The position numbers and the translations under genes were made by a program. Shown here one piece after another: positions 17,041-25,426 of a DNA stretch of 64,000 nucleotides. Position 1 is the stretch's first letter, and each line of letters begins with the position of its first letter. Source of the stretch: Diaphorobacter ruginosibacter (lineage in GTDB: Bacteria; Pseudomonadota; Gammaproteobacteria; Burkholderiales; Burkholderiaceae_C); contig NZ_CP060714.1 of assembly GCF_014395975.1 (NCBI RefSeq), forward strand, positions 2,356,001 through 2,420,000, given 5' to 3'. Under the pieces are notes generated by a model, which did not search any database, was not told the DNA's origin, and saw nothing but the letters and a program-made list of their open reading frames with translations.

Positions 17041-17268
17041 GCCCTGCTGTCCGCTTTACCTGAGAGATTCATCGCGGGCACTGCCGCGACTTGCTCCTTC
17101 GGTGGGCGATCTTCACTGTGAAGGCCGCCTCTCTCCAGCTGGGGAAACGCCCGCATCACTGCGGGCGGCTTGCCAGTCCTTTTGCCTGAGCGTTCGGTGT
17201 CTGCCTGCGCCTTCGGCGGCCCGCGTCATCCCTATGTGATGGGTGAGCGGGCTCTCTCCTGACAAGTC
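17041..17268 (-). ncRNA. Tandem glycine riboswitch in the gcvT leader
   Basis: Read on the minus strand, two glycine aptamers follow each other. Aptamer I (about 17171-17262) has AGGAGAGAG, CCGAAGGCGCA and CTCAGGCAAAAGGACT. Aptamer II (about 17043-17140) has TGGAGAGAGG, CCGAAGGAGCAA and CTCTCAGGTAAAGCGGACAG. These are the conserved cores of the family. A GC-rich linker hairpin lies between them. The second aptamer ends about 60 nt before the gcvT start, so control is probably at translation or by a nearby structure; I see no T-rich terminator. Glycine binding should turn the gcv genes on. Confidence 0.95.
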
Positions 17269-17284
17269 GTGAAGTATAACTTTT

Positions 17285-18562
17285 CTATCGCGCGTAAACC
17301 AGATCGCGCAACCCCAGGGAGATGCCCGGCACATAGGTGATCACCATCAGGCACAACAGAATCACGCCCACGAACGGCAGCAACTGTGTGACGATGCGGT
17401 CCAGCGAGATCCGCGCCACGGTGCAGGCGGCGAACAGGTTCACGCCGAAGGGCGGGGTGATCATACCGAGCGCCAAGTTCACGACCATGATGAGGCCGAA
17501 GTGCACCGGGTCGATGCCGAAATGCTGGGCCACGGGAGCAAGGATCGGCGCGAGCACGATGATGGCCGCGCTGGTTTCGATGAACATGCCGATGATGAAC
17601 AGCGCCGCGTTCACTCCCAGCAGGAACATCGCGGGCGACTTGAGTACTTCCTGCAGCCAGTGGCCGATGGCATCGGGCACGCCGGCACGTGTGATCAGGA
17701 AGGCAAACAGCCCGGCGTTGGCGATGATGAACATGATCACGGCCGAGGACAGCGCCGACTTGCGGAAGATGGCGTAGAGGTCCTTGATCTTGATCTCTCG
17801 GTAGATCAGCATGCCCACGACCAGCGCATAGAACACCGCCACGGCGGAAGCCTCGGTGGGCGTGAAGATGCCGCCGTAGATGCCGCCCAGGATGATCACG
17901 GGCATCAGCAACGCCCAGCCGGCCTGCAGCAGCGCGCGGCCGAACGACATGCGGCCCTCGCCGTCGTTCTTGCCCCAGCCCTTCCACTTGCAGAACACCC
18001 ATACGAACAGCATCAGCGAGAGGCTGATGAGGATGCCGGGGCCGAAGCCGGCGATGAACAGTTCGCCAATCGACACCTCGGCGCTCACTCCATAGAGAAT
18101 CATCGGGATCGAGGGCGGAATGATCACGCCCAGTTCGGCACTCGTGGCCTGCAGCGCGGCGGCGAAGCTGGTGGGGTAGCCATGCTTGATGAGCGCGGGA
18201 ATCAGGATGGCGCCGATCGCGAACGTCGTGGCCACAGACGAGCCCGAGACCGCCGCGAAGATCATGCAGGTGAGCACGCAGGTCATGGGCAGGCCGCCCT
18301 GGACGCCGCCGACGATGCTCTTGGCGAATTCGACGAGGCGGCGCGATATGCCGCCCGTCTCCATCAGGTTGCCCGCGAGGATGAAGAAGGGGATCGCTGC
18401 GAGCGGGAATTTGTTGATCGCCGCGAACATCTCCTTCACGGAGATGAGCATGTTGGCGTTGGACATGTGAATGCCCGCGATCGATGCGAGGCCGATCGAG
18501 ACGGCCACCGAGACGCTGAGCGCGAAGCACAGCACCATGGTCGTGATCATCACTGGAGTCAT
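17285..18562 (-). CDS. TRAP transporter large permease subunit (DctM)
   Basis: A 425-residue membrane protein of the DctM family with 11-12 hydrophobic segments. Typical blocks are PFFILAGNLMETGGIS near residue 60, GSSVATTFAIGAILIP near 110, IPPSIPMILYG near 150 and GMITPPFGVNLF near 375. It uses the Na+ or H+ gradient to drive uptake of an organic acid delivered by the DctP protein. It overlaps dctQ by four bases (ATGA) and has GGAG upstream. It is the last gene of the dctP-dctQ-dctM operon. Confidence 0.95.
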   Translation of the reverse strand: MTPVMITTMVLCFALSVSVAVSIGLASIAGIHMSNANMLISVKEMFAAINKFPLAAIPFFILAGNLMETGGISRRLVEFAKSIVGGVQGGLPMTCVLTCMIFAAVSGSSVATTFAIGAILIPALIKHGYPTSFAAALQATSAELGVIIPPSIPMILYGVSAEVSIGELFIAGFGPGILISLSLMLFVWVFCKWKGWGKNDGEGRMSFGRALLQAGWALLMPVIILGGIYGGIFTPTEASAVAVFYALVVGMLIYREIKIKDLYAIFRKSALSSAVIMFIIANAGLFAFLITRAGVPDAIGHWLQEVLKSPAMFLLGVNAALFIIGMFIETSAAIIVLAPILAPVAQHFGIDPVHFGLIMVVNLALGMITPPFGVNLFAACTVARISLDRIVTQLLPFVGVILLCLMVITYVPGISLGLRDLVYAR

Positions 18563-19053
18563 TGTGCGGTCTCCAGTTCAAGGCGCTTGGGATCGAGAAG
18601 ATTGCCGACAATGCCGGGAATGCTGAACAGCGCCCCCACCGGCACGGCCAGATAGGCCCAGAACATGGAGACGGACTCCAGCCCGGCCATGGACTGCACT
18701 GCGCCGCGGTTGGCGTAGTCGAATCCCCACCAGATGAGCACGCCGATGAGAGAGAGCGCGGCGAGCGTCACGACCCAGTCGAGCACGCGGCGCATGCCCG
18801 GCGGGCTCCAGCGGTAGAGCACGTCGACGCTGACCATGGCTCCCTGGCGGAACGCCATGGGAATCGCAAGGAACACCATCCAGATCAGGCAGAAGCGGAT
18901 CAGCACTTCGGTCCACTCGGCGGGTTGTTCAAGAACAAAGCGCATCAGGATCTGAAAGATGCCGAGTGCAGAGGATATGGCCAGCATGGCGCAGGCGCCG
19001 GCCATGGCGATGGCGGTGGTCCATCGCTCAAAGGAAAGAAACAGGGATTTCAT
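18559..19053 (-). CDS. TRAP transporter small permease subunit (DctQ)
   Basis: A protein of about 164 residues with four hydrophobic helices, the DctQ pattern, including the central segment AEWTEVLIRFCLIWMVFLA. It assembles with DctM. ATG 19053 is chosen; an in-frame TTG at 19086 would add 11 residues but would run into the hairpin after dctP. Its stop codon overlaps the dctM start. Confidence 0.88.
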   Translation of the reverse strand: MKSLFLSFERWTTAIAMAGACAMLAISSALGIFQILMRFVLEQPAEWTEVLIRFCLIWMVFLAIPMAFRQGAMVSVDVLYRWSPPGMRRVLDWVVTLAALSLIGVLIWWGFDYANRGAVQSMAGLESVSMFWAYLAVPVGALFSIPGIVGNLLDPKRLELETAQ

Positions 19054-19085
19054 GCGCGTGCGCCCAGGCTGGTCCGCTGAAGACA

Positions 19086-19122
19086 AAATGCCCGCATCGC
19101 GTGAATGGAGCGATCTGCGGGC
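19086..19122 (-). terminator. Hairpin between dctP and dctQ
   Basis: The stem GCCCGCA/TGCGGGC with an inner TCGC/GCGA is followed on the minus strand by ATTTTGTC. It is a weak terminator or 3' stabiliser that would keep the binding protein in excess over the permease. Confidence 0.6.
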
Positions 19123-19137
19123 GAGGGGTGTCGAGGA

Positions 19138-20118
19138 TTACTTGTAGTCGCGGATGCGATCGAGATTGGCCTTGCCAAAATCCTTCTCGAACTGTGCGTT
19201 CACCTTGGTGAGCGAGGCAACGAACTTGGACTTGTCCACGTCGTCGATCACCGTCATGCCCTTGGCGCGCAGGTCGGCCACGCCCTTGGCATCATCCTCG
19301 TCCACGCGAGCGCGATTGACCTTGGCTGCTTCCTTGGCAGAGTCGATGAATGCCTGCTTGTCGGCCGCCGACAGTTTCTCGAACGCCGCCTTGTTCATGA
19401 CCAGGATGCAGGGCGAGTAGACGTGGCCGGTGAGCGAGAGGTGTTTCTGCACCTGGTCGAACTTGGCGGAAATGATCACGGGAAGCGGATTCTCCTGGCC
19501 GTCCACCGTGCCCTGCTGCAAGGCCGTGAACACTTCCGGGAAGGCCATCGGCGTGGTGATGATGCCGAACGCCTTGTAGGCAGCGATGTGCACCGGGTTC
19601 TCCATGGTGCGCATCTTCAGGCCCTTGAGGTCGTCGGGCGACTTCACGTCACGCTTGCTGTTGGTCATGTGGCGGAAGCCGTTCTCGGCCCATGCCAGCG
19701 CCTTGAAACCCTTGGCGTCGAATTTGCCCAGCAACTCCTGGCCAATGGGGCCGTCCAGCACGGCGCGCGCATGGGCCTTGTCGCGGAACAGGAAGGGCAC
19801 GTCGAGGATCTTGGTCTCGGGCACGAAGTTGGGGATCGGGCCCGACGAGCTGAAGGCCAGCTCCTGCGTGCCCAGTTGCACCGCCTCGATCGATTCGCGC
19901 TCGCCGCCGAGGGAACCGTTGTAAAACGTCTGCACCTTGTAGCGTCCGGCGGTGCGTTTTTCCACTTCCTTCGCAAAGGTGTCGATGGCCACGCCCTGGT
20001 GTGAGTTCTGCGCCACCGAGATGCTGATGCGCATCGTGGTCTGCGCGCCGGCATGGCTCGAAATGGTCAGTGCACCAACGGCCAATCCAATTCCCAATGC
20101 AAGTGTCTTCAGTCGCAT
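19138..20118 (-). CDS. TRAP transporter substrate-binding protein (DctP)
   Basis: A 326-residue periplasmic binding protein of the DctP family. A signal peptide ends in SHAGAQ-T. The signature region SSSGPIPNFVPETKILDVPFLF is near residue 95, and the ligand-anchoring Arg region KGLKMRTMENPVH is near 165, followed by the typical TVDGQENPLPVI. The ligand is an organic acid that I cannot specify. ATG 20118 is preferred because GAGGAA lies four bases before it; an in-frame ATG four codons earlier overlaps that site. It is divergent from an Lrp-family gene 387 bp away that may regulate it. Confidence 0.93.
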   Translation of the reverse strand: MRLKTLALGIGLAVGALTISSHAGAQTTMRISISVAQNSHQGVAIDTFAKEVEKRTAGRYKVQTFYNGSLGGERESIEAVQLGTQELAFSSSGPIPNFVPETKILDVPFLFRDKAHARAVLDGPIGQELLGKFDAKGFKALAWAENGFRHMTNSKRDVKSPDDLKGLKMRTMENPVHIAAYKAFGIITTPMAFPEVFTALQQGTVDGQENPLPVIISAKFDQVQKHLSLTGHVYSPCILVMNKAAFEKLSAADKQAFIDSAKEAAKVNRARVDEDDAKGVADLRAKGMTVIDDVDKSKFVASLTKVNAQFEKDFGKANLDRIRDYK

Positions 20119-20505
20119 AACGTTCCTCATCGGCGGTGCCGAGGTTGTCTCCAGTGGATAGAGTGTTCGAGAAAGGTGTTCGGGCGCTCATCGCCTCTGC
20201 CGACCATTGTGAAGAAAGCTCACTGCAGCGGAATTGGGGTTTTTATGATGTTGCGCAGTTGATCGTTTCTGCCTGAGCCAATGAACGCCCCAAATGATCA
20301 AGCCCCCGGAAGGCAGCGGTAACCGCCTGGGGGGGCTTGCACGAGAGTGACTGTCGGTAAACGGGCTCTGCTTGAAAGGGGCTTCTGTAAAAGTGTTTCG
20401 ATGGAAGAAGTATGCGTTTCCATCGTCCGAAAATGCTTTCGATATTTCTTGATTTTCGGCTGAATTCGGAAAAATAATCTACCAATCAAGGATTGGTGAA
20501 AAATT
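20119..20505. promoter_or_regulatory. Divergent dctP / lrp intergenic region
   Basis: This 387-bp region is AT-richer than its surroundings near the lrp side. It holds a hairpin at 20299-20339 (CAAGCCCCC/GGGGGCTTG, with an inner GCGGT-A-ACCGC) without a T run, and a palindrome next to the lrp start. No small gene is convincing. Confidence 0.55.
20481..20497. promoter_or_regulatory. Palindrome overlapping the lrp ribosome binding region
   Basis: ACCAATCAAGGATTGGT is a perfect 7+3+7 inverted repeat ending eight bases before the lrp ATG. Its position suits autoregulation by the Lrp-type protein, or an mRNA hairpin that hides the start. Confidence 0.5.
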
Positions 20506-20976
20506 ATGCTTTTGGATGCCATGGATCGAAAAATTCTCGCTCGCCTGCAGGCGGATTCGCGTGCGAGCCTCCAGGAAATAGGCGCGGCCGTCGGCCTCAG
20601 CGCCTCCCCGTGCTGGGGGCGCATCAAGAAGCTGGAGGAGGCGGGGGTCATCGAGGGCTATACGGTGCGGCTCAACCCGCAGGCGCTCGGGCTGTCGGAC
20701 ACCGTGCTGGTGCAGGTCACGCTGGACAGCCATTCCGACAACACGCTCGAGAAGTTCGGCGAGGTGCTGGCCACCATCCCCGAGGTGGTCGAGGCGCACC
20801 TCGTCTCGGGCGACTACGACTATCTGCTGCGCATCGTCGTGAAGGACACGCGCGACTATGAGCGCCTGCTGCGGGAGAAGCTCTACAAGATCCGGGGCAT
20901 CCGCCACAGCCGCTCGAGCTTCGTGCTGCGCACGCTCAAGAAGGCTGATTTGCCGTTGCATGGAACACCCCCCTGA
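20506..20976 (+). CDS. Lrp/AsnC family transcriptional regulator
   Basis: A 156-residue protein with an N-terminal winged helix-turn-helix (about residues 4-63, starting LDAMDRKILARLQADSRAS) and a C-terminal RAM ligand-binding domain (about 70-145, with GDYDYLLRIVV). It is likely an octameric DNA-binding protein responding to an amino acid. It is divergent from the TRAP operon and convergent with lysP, so either could be a target. The stop codon lies at the start of a multi-hairpin repeat. The start at 20506 has only a weak GGTGAA before it, inside a palindrome. Confidence 0.92.
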   Translation: MLLDAMDRKILARLQADSRASLQEIGAAVGLSASPCWGRIKKLEEAGVIEGYTVRLNPQALGLSDTVLVQVTLDSHSDNTLEKFGEVLATIPEVVEAHLVSGDYDYLLRIVVKDTRDYERLLREKLYKIRGIRHSRSSFVLRTLKKADLPLHGTPP

Positions 20977-21070
20977 GGCGCTGCGCGCCTTCCCCCCTCT
21001 CTCTACGCGACTGCGTCGCTCCGGGAAGGGGGACGCAGCCAGTGCTGCGGGGCGGCCCTTGCACGGCTGC
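20970..21070. repeat. Comamonadaceae-type intergenic repeat beginning at the lrp stop codon
   Basis: Starting with CCCCTGAGGCGC, which includes the lrp TGA, about 100 bp form a chain of hairpins: GGCGC-TGC-GCGCC, an outer CCTTCCC/GGGAAGG enclosing GCGAC-TGC-GTCGC, GCAGC/GCTGC, and a longer GCAGCC/GGCTGC. A fragment of the same start (TGAGGCGCTGCGCGG) recurs at 21129 near the lysP end. I recall very similar sequences after stop codons in Acidovorax and Comamonas genomes. It lies between convergent genes and probably ends both transcripts. Confidence 0.65.
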
Positions 21071-21168
21071 CCGCGCATCAGGCCACGCCAGTTTCATGGG
21101 GCGCGCCACGGTTGAATGTGGGAATCTCTGAGGCGCTGCGCGGCTTTTCCTTCAGGCAACGGCGTCTG

Positions 21169-22656
21169 TCAGCGCGCGCCGCTGACGTCCATGTCCTTGT
21201 ACGCCACGATGCGCGTACCCTTGATCCATTTGTAGCCGAACCAGATTGCGAGGAACAGCGGCAGTCCGATGTAGGTGGCGACCACGCCCGCCCAGTCGAT
21301 CTTGTCGGCCAGGAAGTTCTCGTAGTTCTGACCCAGCGTGATGATCATGCACAGCACGAATGCGAATACCGGGCCTACCGGGAATGCAGGCGCGCGGTAG
21401 GGCAGGTTGCCGAGCGGGTAGTTCTGTACCTCGCAGCCCTTGCGGAAACGGTAGTGGCTCACCGCGATGCCCAGCCAGGCCACAAAGCCGCACATGCCCG
21501 AGAGATTCAGCAGCCAGATGTAGACGGCTGACGGGCTGAAGATGTTGGTCAGAAAACACATCGCAGCGATCACGGTGGTGGCGATCAGCGCCAGCACCGG
21601 CACGCCGCGCCGATTCACGCGTGCGAAGATCCGGGGCGCCATGCCTTGCTCCGCCAGCGCGTAGAGCATGCGTGTGGAGGCATACATGCCCGAGTTGCCG
21701 GCGGACAACACCGACGTGAGCACGACGGCATTCGTCACCGCCGCCGCGCCGAGCAGGCCCGCGCGCTCGAACACCAGGGTGAACGGGCTGACAGCGATGT
21801 CGCCCAGGTCGTTCTTGAGCAGCTTGGGATCGGTATAGGGAATCAGCAGGCCGATGATCAGGATCGCAAACACATAGAACAGCAGAATGCGCCAGAACAC
21901 CTTGCGCACGGCACGCGGCACGTTCCTGGCGGGATCTTCCGATTCACCGGCGGCGATGCCGATGAGCTCGGTGCCCTGGAACGAGAAGCCCACCACCATG
22001 GCCACGCCGATCAGCGCGGCAAATCCACCGGCGAACGGCGCATCGCCGGCCGTGAAGTTGGCCACGTTGCCCCAGATGCCCTCGGGCGCGCCACCGTTGA
22101 GAATGCCGAACACCATCAGGAGGCCTATGGCGATGAACACCAGCACGGTGATCACCTTGATGGTGGCGAACCAGAACTCCGACTCGCCGAAGCCACGTGC
22201 CGACAAGGCATTGAGGCCGAACATCAACGCCAGGAACAGCGCGCTCCAGAGTACGCCGTTCACATCGGGAAACCAGTAGGCCATTACCAGCTGGGCGGCT
22301 ACGAGGTCCACGGCAATCGTCACGGCCCAGTTGTACCAGTAGTTCCAGCCGAGCGCGAAGCCGAAGCCTTCGTCCACGTACCTGGCGCCATAGGTGGCAA
22401 AGGAACCCGAGACGGGCAGGTGCGATGCCATTTCGCCCAGGCTGGTCATCAGGAAATAGACCATCAGGCCGATGACCATATAGGCCAGCAGCGCGCCGCC
22501 GGGCCCGGCCTGCGAGATGGTTGCGCCCGAGGCGACGAAAAGGCCCGTGCCGATGGAGCCGCCGATGGCGATCATCGACATGTGGCGGGCCTTGAGGGTA
22601 CGGCGCAGGTGACCAGGCTGGTCAGCGCTGGAATCAGGGGAGGAACTGGCGTTCAT
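21169..22656 (-). CDS. lysP: Lysine-specific permease LysP-like (AAT family)
   Basis: A 495-residue amino acid-polyamine-organocation transporter with 12 hydrophobic segments. It is very similar over its whole length to E. coli LysP: LKARHMSMIAIGGSIGTGLF near the N-terminus, GWNYWYNWAVTIAVDLVAAQ near 105, SFQGTELIGIAAGESEDP near 230 and IITLGQNYENFL near 445. It imports lysine with protons at the inner membrane. The start at 22656 has no strong Shine-Dalgarno. A LysR-type gene lies upstream in the same direction, 227 bp away. No cadC-like partner is in the window. Confidence 0.93.
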   Translation of the reverse strand: MNASSSPDSSADQPGHLRRTLKARHMSMIAIGGSIGTGLFVASGATISQAGPGGALLAYMVIGLMVYFLMTSLGEMASHLPVSGSFATYGARYVDEGFGFALGWNYWYNWAVTIAVDLVAAQLVMAYWFPDVNGVLWSALFLALMFGLNALSARGFGESEFWFATIKVITVLVFIAIGLLMVFGILNGGAPEGIWGNVANFTAGDAPFAGGFAALIGVAMVVGFSFQGTELIGIAAGESEDPARNVPRAVRKVFWRILLFYVFAILIIGLLIPYTDPKLLKNDLGDIAVSPFTLVFERAGLLGAAAVTNAVVLTSVLSAGNSGMYASTRMLYALAEQGMAPRIFARVNRRGVPVLALIATTVIAAMCFLTNIFSPSAVYIWLLNLSGMCGFVAWLGIAVSHYRFRKGCEVQNYPLGNLPYRAPAFPVGPVFAFVLCMIITLGQNYENFLADKIDWAGVVATYIGLPLFLAIWFGYKWIKGTRIVAYKDMDVSGAR

Positions 22657-22708
22657 GAGTCAACGGCCGGTCGCGAAACGAGCGGCTTTCTTGTTCTTGG
22701 CAGGCACT

Positions 22709-22748
22709 TGGCCACTGTGTGGCCATTTCTTGGCCCCTATGGGGCAAG
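22709..22748 (-). other. Paired hairpins in the lysP leader
   Basis: Two small hairpins lie side by side: TGGCCAC-TGT-GTGGCCA (22709-22725) and CTTGGCCCC-TAT-GGGGCAAG with one bulge (22729-22748). They fall between lysR-type gene and lysP in the transcribed direction. They lack T tracts. They may be a weak terminator of the upstream gene or leader structure for lysP. They do not match the lysine riboswitch. Confidence 0.4.
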
Positions 22749-22883
22749 CGGGCACCTGGCCCGCGCGGGCTCGCATGATACAGCCGGGCCGGATTTCGTG
22801 CGGCTCACAGGTTTTGGACACTGCGGTACGCATGGATTGACTGTCAGCCCGGCGCGGATCGGGGCGGACGGGCTCGCCATGGG

Positions 22884-23774
22884 TCACCAGCAGTCCTGCG
22901 CCAGCAGCAGTTGGGCCAGCACCTTGACCTTCGGCGAGGCCTGCCGCGAGCGCGGATACACCAGCGCCAGTTCGCGGCTTCGCCCCTCGCACTGCGGCAG
23001 CAGGCGCACGAGGCGGCCTGCCTCGATGTGCGAGCGGACCGCGAACTCCATCACCTGTGCCACTCCGAGGCCGGAAACCGAGCCTTCCACCAAGGGGTCT
23101 CCACTGTCGAAGGTGACGGATTGCGGCGCCAGCCAGTCCTCGGGTTCGCCATCGGTGTTGAGGAACTGCCATGGCACGCGCCGGCCCAGATAGTGGTTGT
23201 AGACCGCAAGGCAGCGGTGCCGCGCCAGATCCTCGAGTGTGCGAGGTGTACCGAACTGCGCGAGATAGGCCGGCGAAGCCACCGTCACCCAACGCAGTGG
23301 CGGCAGGCTGCGGGCAATCATGCGGCTGTCCTGCAGCGGGCCGATGCGCACCGCAGCATCGAAGCCTTCGTCGACCATGTCGACCAGCCGGTCGGTGAAG
23401 CTTGCGTCGATCTGCAACTGCGGATGCCTGTCCATCAATTGCCCAAGCAGCGGCGTGAGCACGACGCGCCCCAGTATCGACGGGGCCGAGAGGCGCAGCG
23501 TGCCTGAGGGCTCGCAGCGCCGGTCGAGCAGAAGCTTGCGCGCATCGTCCAGGCCCGCAATCAGCGGCGCGCAGCGATCCACCAGTTCGCAACCATCGGG
23601 CGTGAGAGAGACGTTGCGCGTGTTGCGATGCAGCAGCCGCACTCCCAGTTCGCTCTCCAGTTGCGCAATCGTGCGGGAGATGCGGGACTGGCTCGTGGAC
23701 AGCTGATTGGCGGCCAGCGTAAAGCTCTTGCACTCGGCCACCTTGATGAGCATGTGAACGGCATTGAGATCCAT
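22884..23774 (-). CDS. LysR family transcriptional regulator
   Basis: A 296-residue LTTR. The N-terminal winged HTH spans about residues 1-60 (SFTLAANQLSTSQSRISRTIAQLESELGVRLLHRNTR) and the substrate-binding domain 88-290. It resembles the CrgA/PtxR-like group (SGTLRLSAP, TVASPAYLAQFGTP). It is divergent from an MFS exporter gene across 119 bp, which is the usual place for an LTTR to act. It also lies upstream of lysP in the same direction, so lysP is a second possible target. The effector is unknown. Confidence 0.92.
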   Translation of the reverse strand: MDLNAVHMLIKVAECKSFTLAANQLSTSQSRISRTIAQLESELGVRLLHRNTRNVSLTPDGCELVDRCAPLIAGLDDARKLLLDRRCEPSGTLRLSAPSILGRVVLTPLLGQLMDRHPQLQIDASFTDRLVDMVDEGFDAAVRIGPLQDSRMIARSLPPLRWVTVASPAYLAQFGTPRTLEDLARHRCLAVYNHYLGRRVPWQFLNTDGEPEDWLAPQSVTFDSGDPLVEGSVSGLGVAQVMEFAVRSHIEAGRLVRLLPQCEGRSRELALVYPRSRQASPKVKVLAQLLLAQDCW

Positions 23775-23780
23775 TGATGC

Positions 23781-23799
23781 ATTTTCGCATTAATGAAAT
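23781..23799. promoter_or_regulatory. Possible LysR box between the LTTR and MFS genes
   Basis: The partly symmetrical sequence ATTTTCGCATTAATGAAAT contains the T-N11-A pattern expected of LTTR sites and the palindrome CATTAATG. It lies just upstream of the LTTR start in the divergent region. Confidence 0.4.
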
Positions 23800-23893
23800 C
23801 CATGTGCGTTATTTATCTCTGCAATCGGATTAATTACGATGAGCCCATGCTGGCTGCAGACGGCGTGTGTCCCGATTGACTTTGATTGCCGAA

Positions 23894-25372
23894 ATGAACA
23901 CCTCTGTGCACCAGGCGGCGCTGGTTCCGCCGCGCCTGCAATATCCGAACGCGGCGCTGACGCTGCTGTCCTTCTCCCAACTGCTGATTGCGCTGGACGC
24001 CACCATCGTTTTTGTCGCTCTCGACGCCATGGGCTCCCATCTGGCGATGAGTGCACAGCACCTGCAATGGATCATCAGCGCCTATAGCGTGGCCTTCGGC
24101 GGCTGTCTGCTGATGGGCGGGCGCTGCGCAGATCTGCTGGGGCGGCGGCGCATGTATGTGGCTGGCATGTCGGTCTTCGCGCTGGCGTCATTCCTGGGCG
24201 GCCTGGCGCATGATTCCTGGCAACTGATTGCCGCACGCGCAGGGCAGGGCCTGGGGGCCGCCATACTCTTTCCAGCCACGCTTTCGCTGATCAACAATAT
24301 CTATGCCGAGGGAGCGGAGCGCAACCGCGCGCTCGCGATCTGGAGCATGGCCTCGGCGGGCGGACTGGCGGCGGGCGCGCTGCTCGGTGGGTTGCTCACC
24401 CAGTGGCTGGGCTGGAACTGGGTGCTGTGGGTGATGGTGCCCGTTGCCTTGCCCTGCGCACTCCTGGCCACGCGCTATCTGCCCCGGGACAGCGAAGGCG
24501 TGCACCACGGATCGGGCTTCGACCTGGGCGGATGTGTCACCGTCACACTTGGTAGCACCCTGCTCGTGACGGCATTGGTCCAGGGGCCGGAGTGGGGATG
24601 GACCAGCGCCCGGTTGGCGTGGATGCTGGCGCTTGCGTTGGTTCTGCTCGCGGTCTTTGTGCGCATCGAGCTGACAACCCGCGAGCCGCTGATGCCGCTT
24701 TCGCTGCTCAGGGTTCCCGGCCTGCGTGCCGCAATGGCACTCACCATGGCCTTCATGAGCAGCTACGGCGTGCAGTACTACTTTCTGGCGCTGTGCTTTC
24801 AGCAGGTGTTCGGCTGGTCGCCGCTGCAGGCGGGCCTGGCGTTCATCATGCCGACCATCGTGTGCACCGCCGGCATCCGCATGGCCGAACGCATGCTCGC
24901 GCGCACTGCGGTCCGTCACGTGCTGCTGACCGGCTGGGCCATGGGGGCCATCGGGCTTGCATGCATTGCATGGACGCTGCCCTTGGCTGCCAACTATGCA
25001 TGGCTCGTACCCGGGCTCATCGTTCAAAGCCTGGGCCAGGGCGTGAGCTGGACGGCCATGTGGATCGTCGCGGGACAGAACATTCCGCCGCATCAGCAAG
25101 GCGTGTCCTCGGGCATCGCAGCGACAGCACAGCAGGTAGGGGCGGCGGTCGGCCTGGCCGTGCTTGTGATGATCTCGACCGCCCCCCTCATGGGCGTGGC
25201 GGAAGGCGGCGACCTGCTGGCTGCCAGGCTTCGCGGCCTGCAGCATGCGGAGTGGGGCGCAGCTGCGTTCGCCTTACTCGGGTTGCTGGTGGCGTGGAGG
25301 ATGGGTGATGCTCAGCCACGCGCCGAGGGTGTAGTTTCTCGGGTGGGCGACGGAGCGACCTGTGCGGACTGA
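23894..25372 (+). CDS. MFS transporter, DHA2 (14-helix) drug-exporter type
   Basis: A protein of about 492 residues with 13-14 hydrophobic segments and the EmrB/QacA-type pattern: LDATIVFVALDAMG in helix 1 (motif D1), then ADLLGRRRMYVAG between helices 2 and 3 (motif A), and GGLAAGALLGGLLTQWLGWNWVLW (motif C). It is likely a proton-driven exporter at the inner membrane. The start is unsure: GTG 23867 and ATG 23894 are both in frame and neither has a clear ribosome binding site. The LysR-type gene next door is its probable regulator. The C-terminal 25 residues are polar. Confidence 0.9.
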   Translation: MNTSVHQAALVPPRLQYPNAALTLLSFSQLLIALDATIVFVALDAMGSHLAMSAQHLQWIISAYSVAFGGCLLMGGRCADLLGRRRMYVAGMSVFALASFLGGLAHDSWQLIAARAGQGLGAAILFPATLSLINNIYAEGAERNRALAIWSMASAGGLAAGALLGGLLTQWLGWNWVLWVMVPVALPCALLATRYLPRDSEGVHHGSGFDLGGCVTVTLGSTLLVTALVQGPEWGWTSARLAWMLALALVLLAVFVRIELTTREPLMPLSLLRVPGLRAAMALTMAFMSSYGVQYYFLALCFQQVFGWSPLQAGLAFIMPTIVCTAGIRMAERMLARTAVRHVLLTGWAMGAIGLACIAWTLPLAANYAWLVPGLIVQSLGQGVSWTAMWIVAGQNIPPHQQGVSSGIAATAQQVGAAVGLAVLVMISTAPLMGVAEGGDLLAARLRGLQHAEWGAAAFALLGLLVAWRMGDAQPRAEGVVSRVGDGATCAD

Positions 25373-25426
25373 GCGCTCAAAGCCACACGGCCTTTCATGG
25401 GAAACAGCCCACCCAGATTGCCTCCT

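Noticed and set aside
22657..22883. Lysine riboswitch in the lysP leader
   Set aside because: The 227-bp leader lacks the long five-helix lysine aptamer and its conserved core segments; only two short hairpins are seen.
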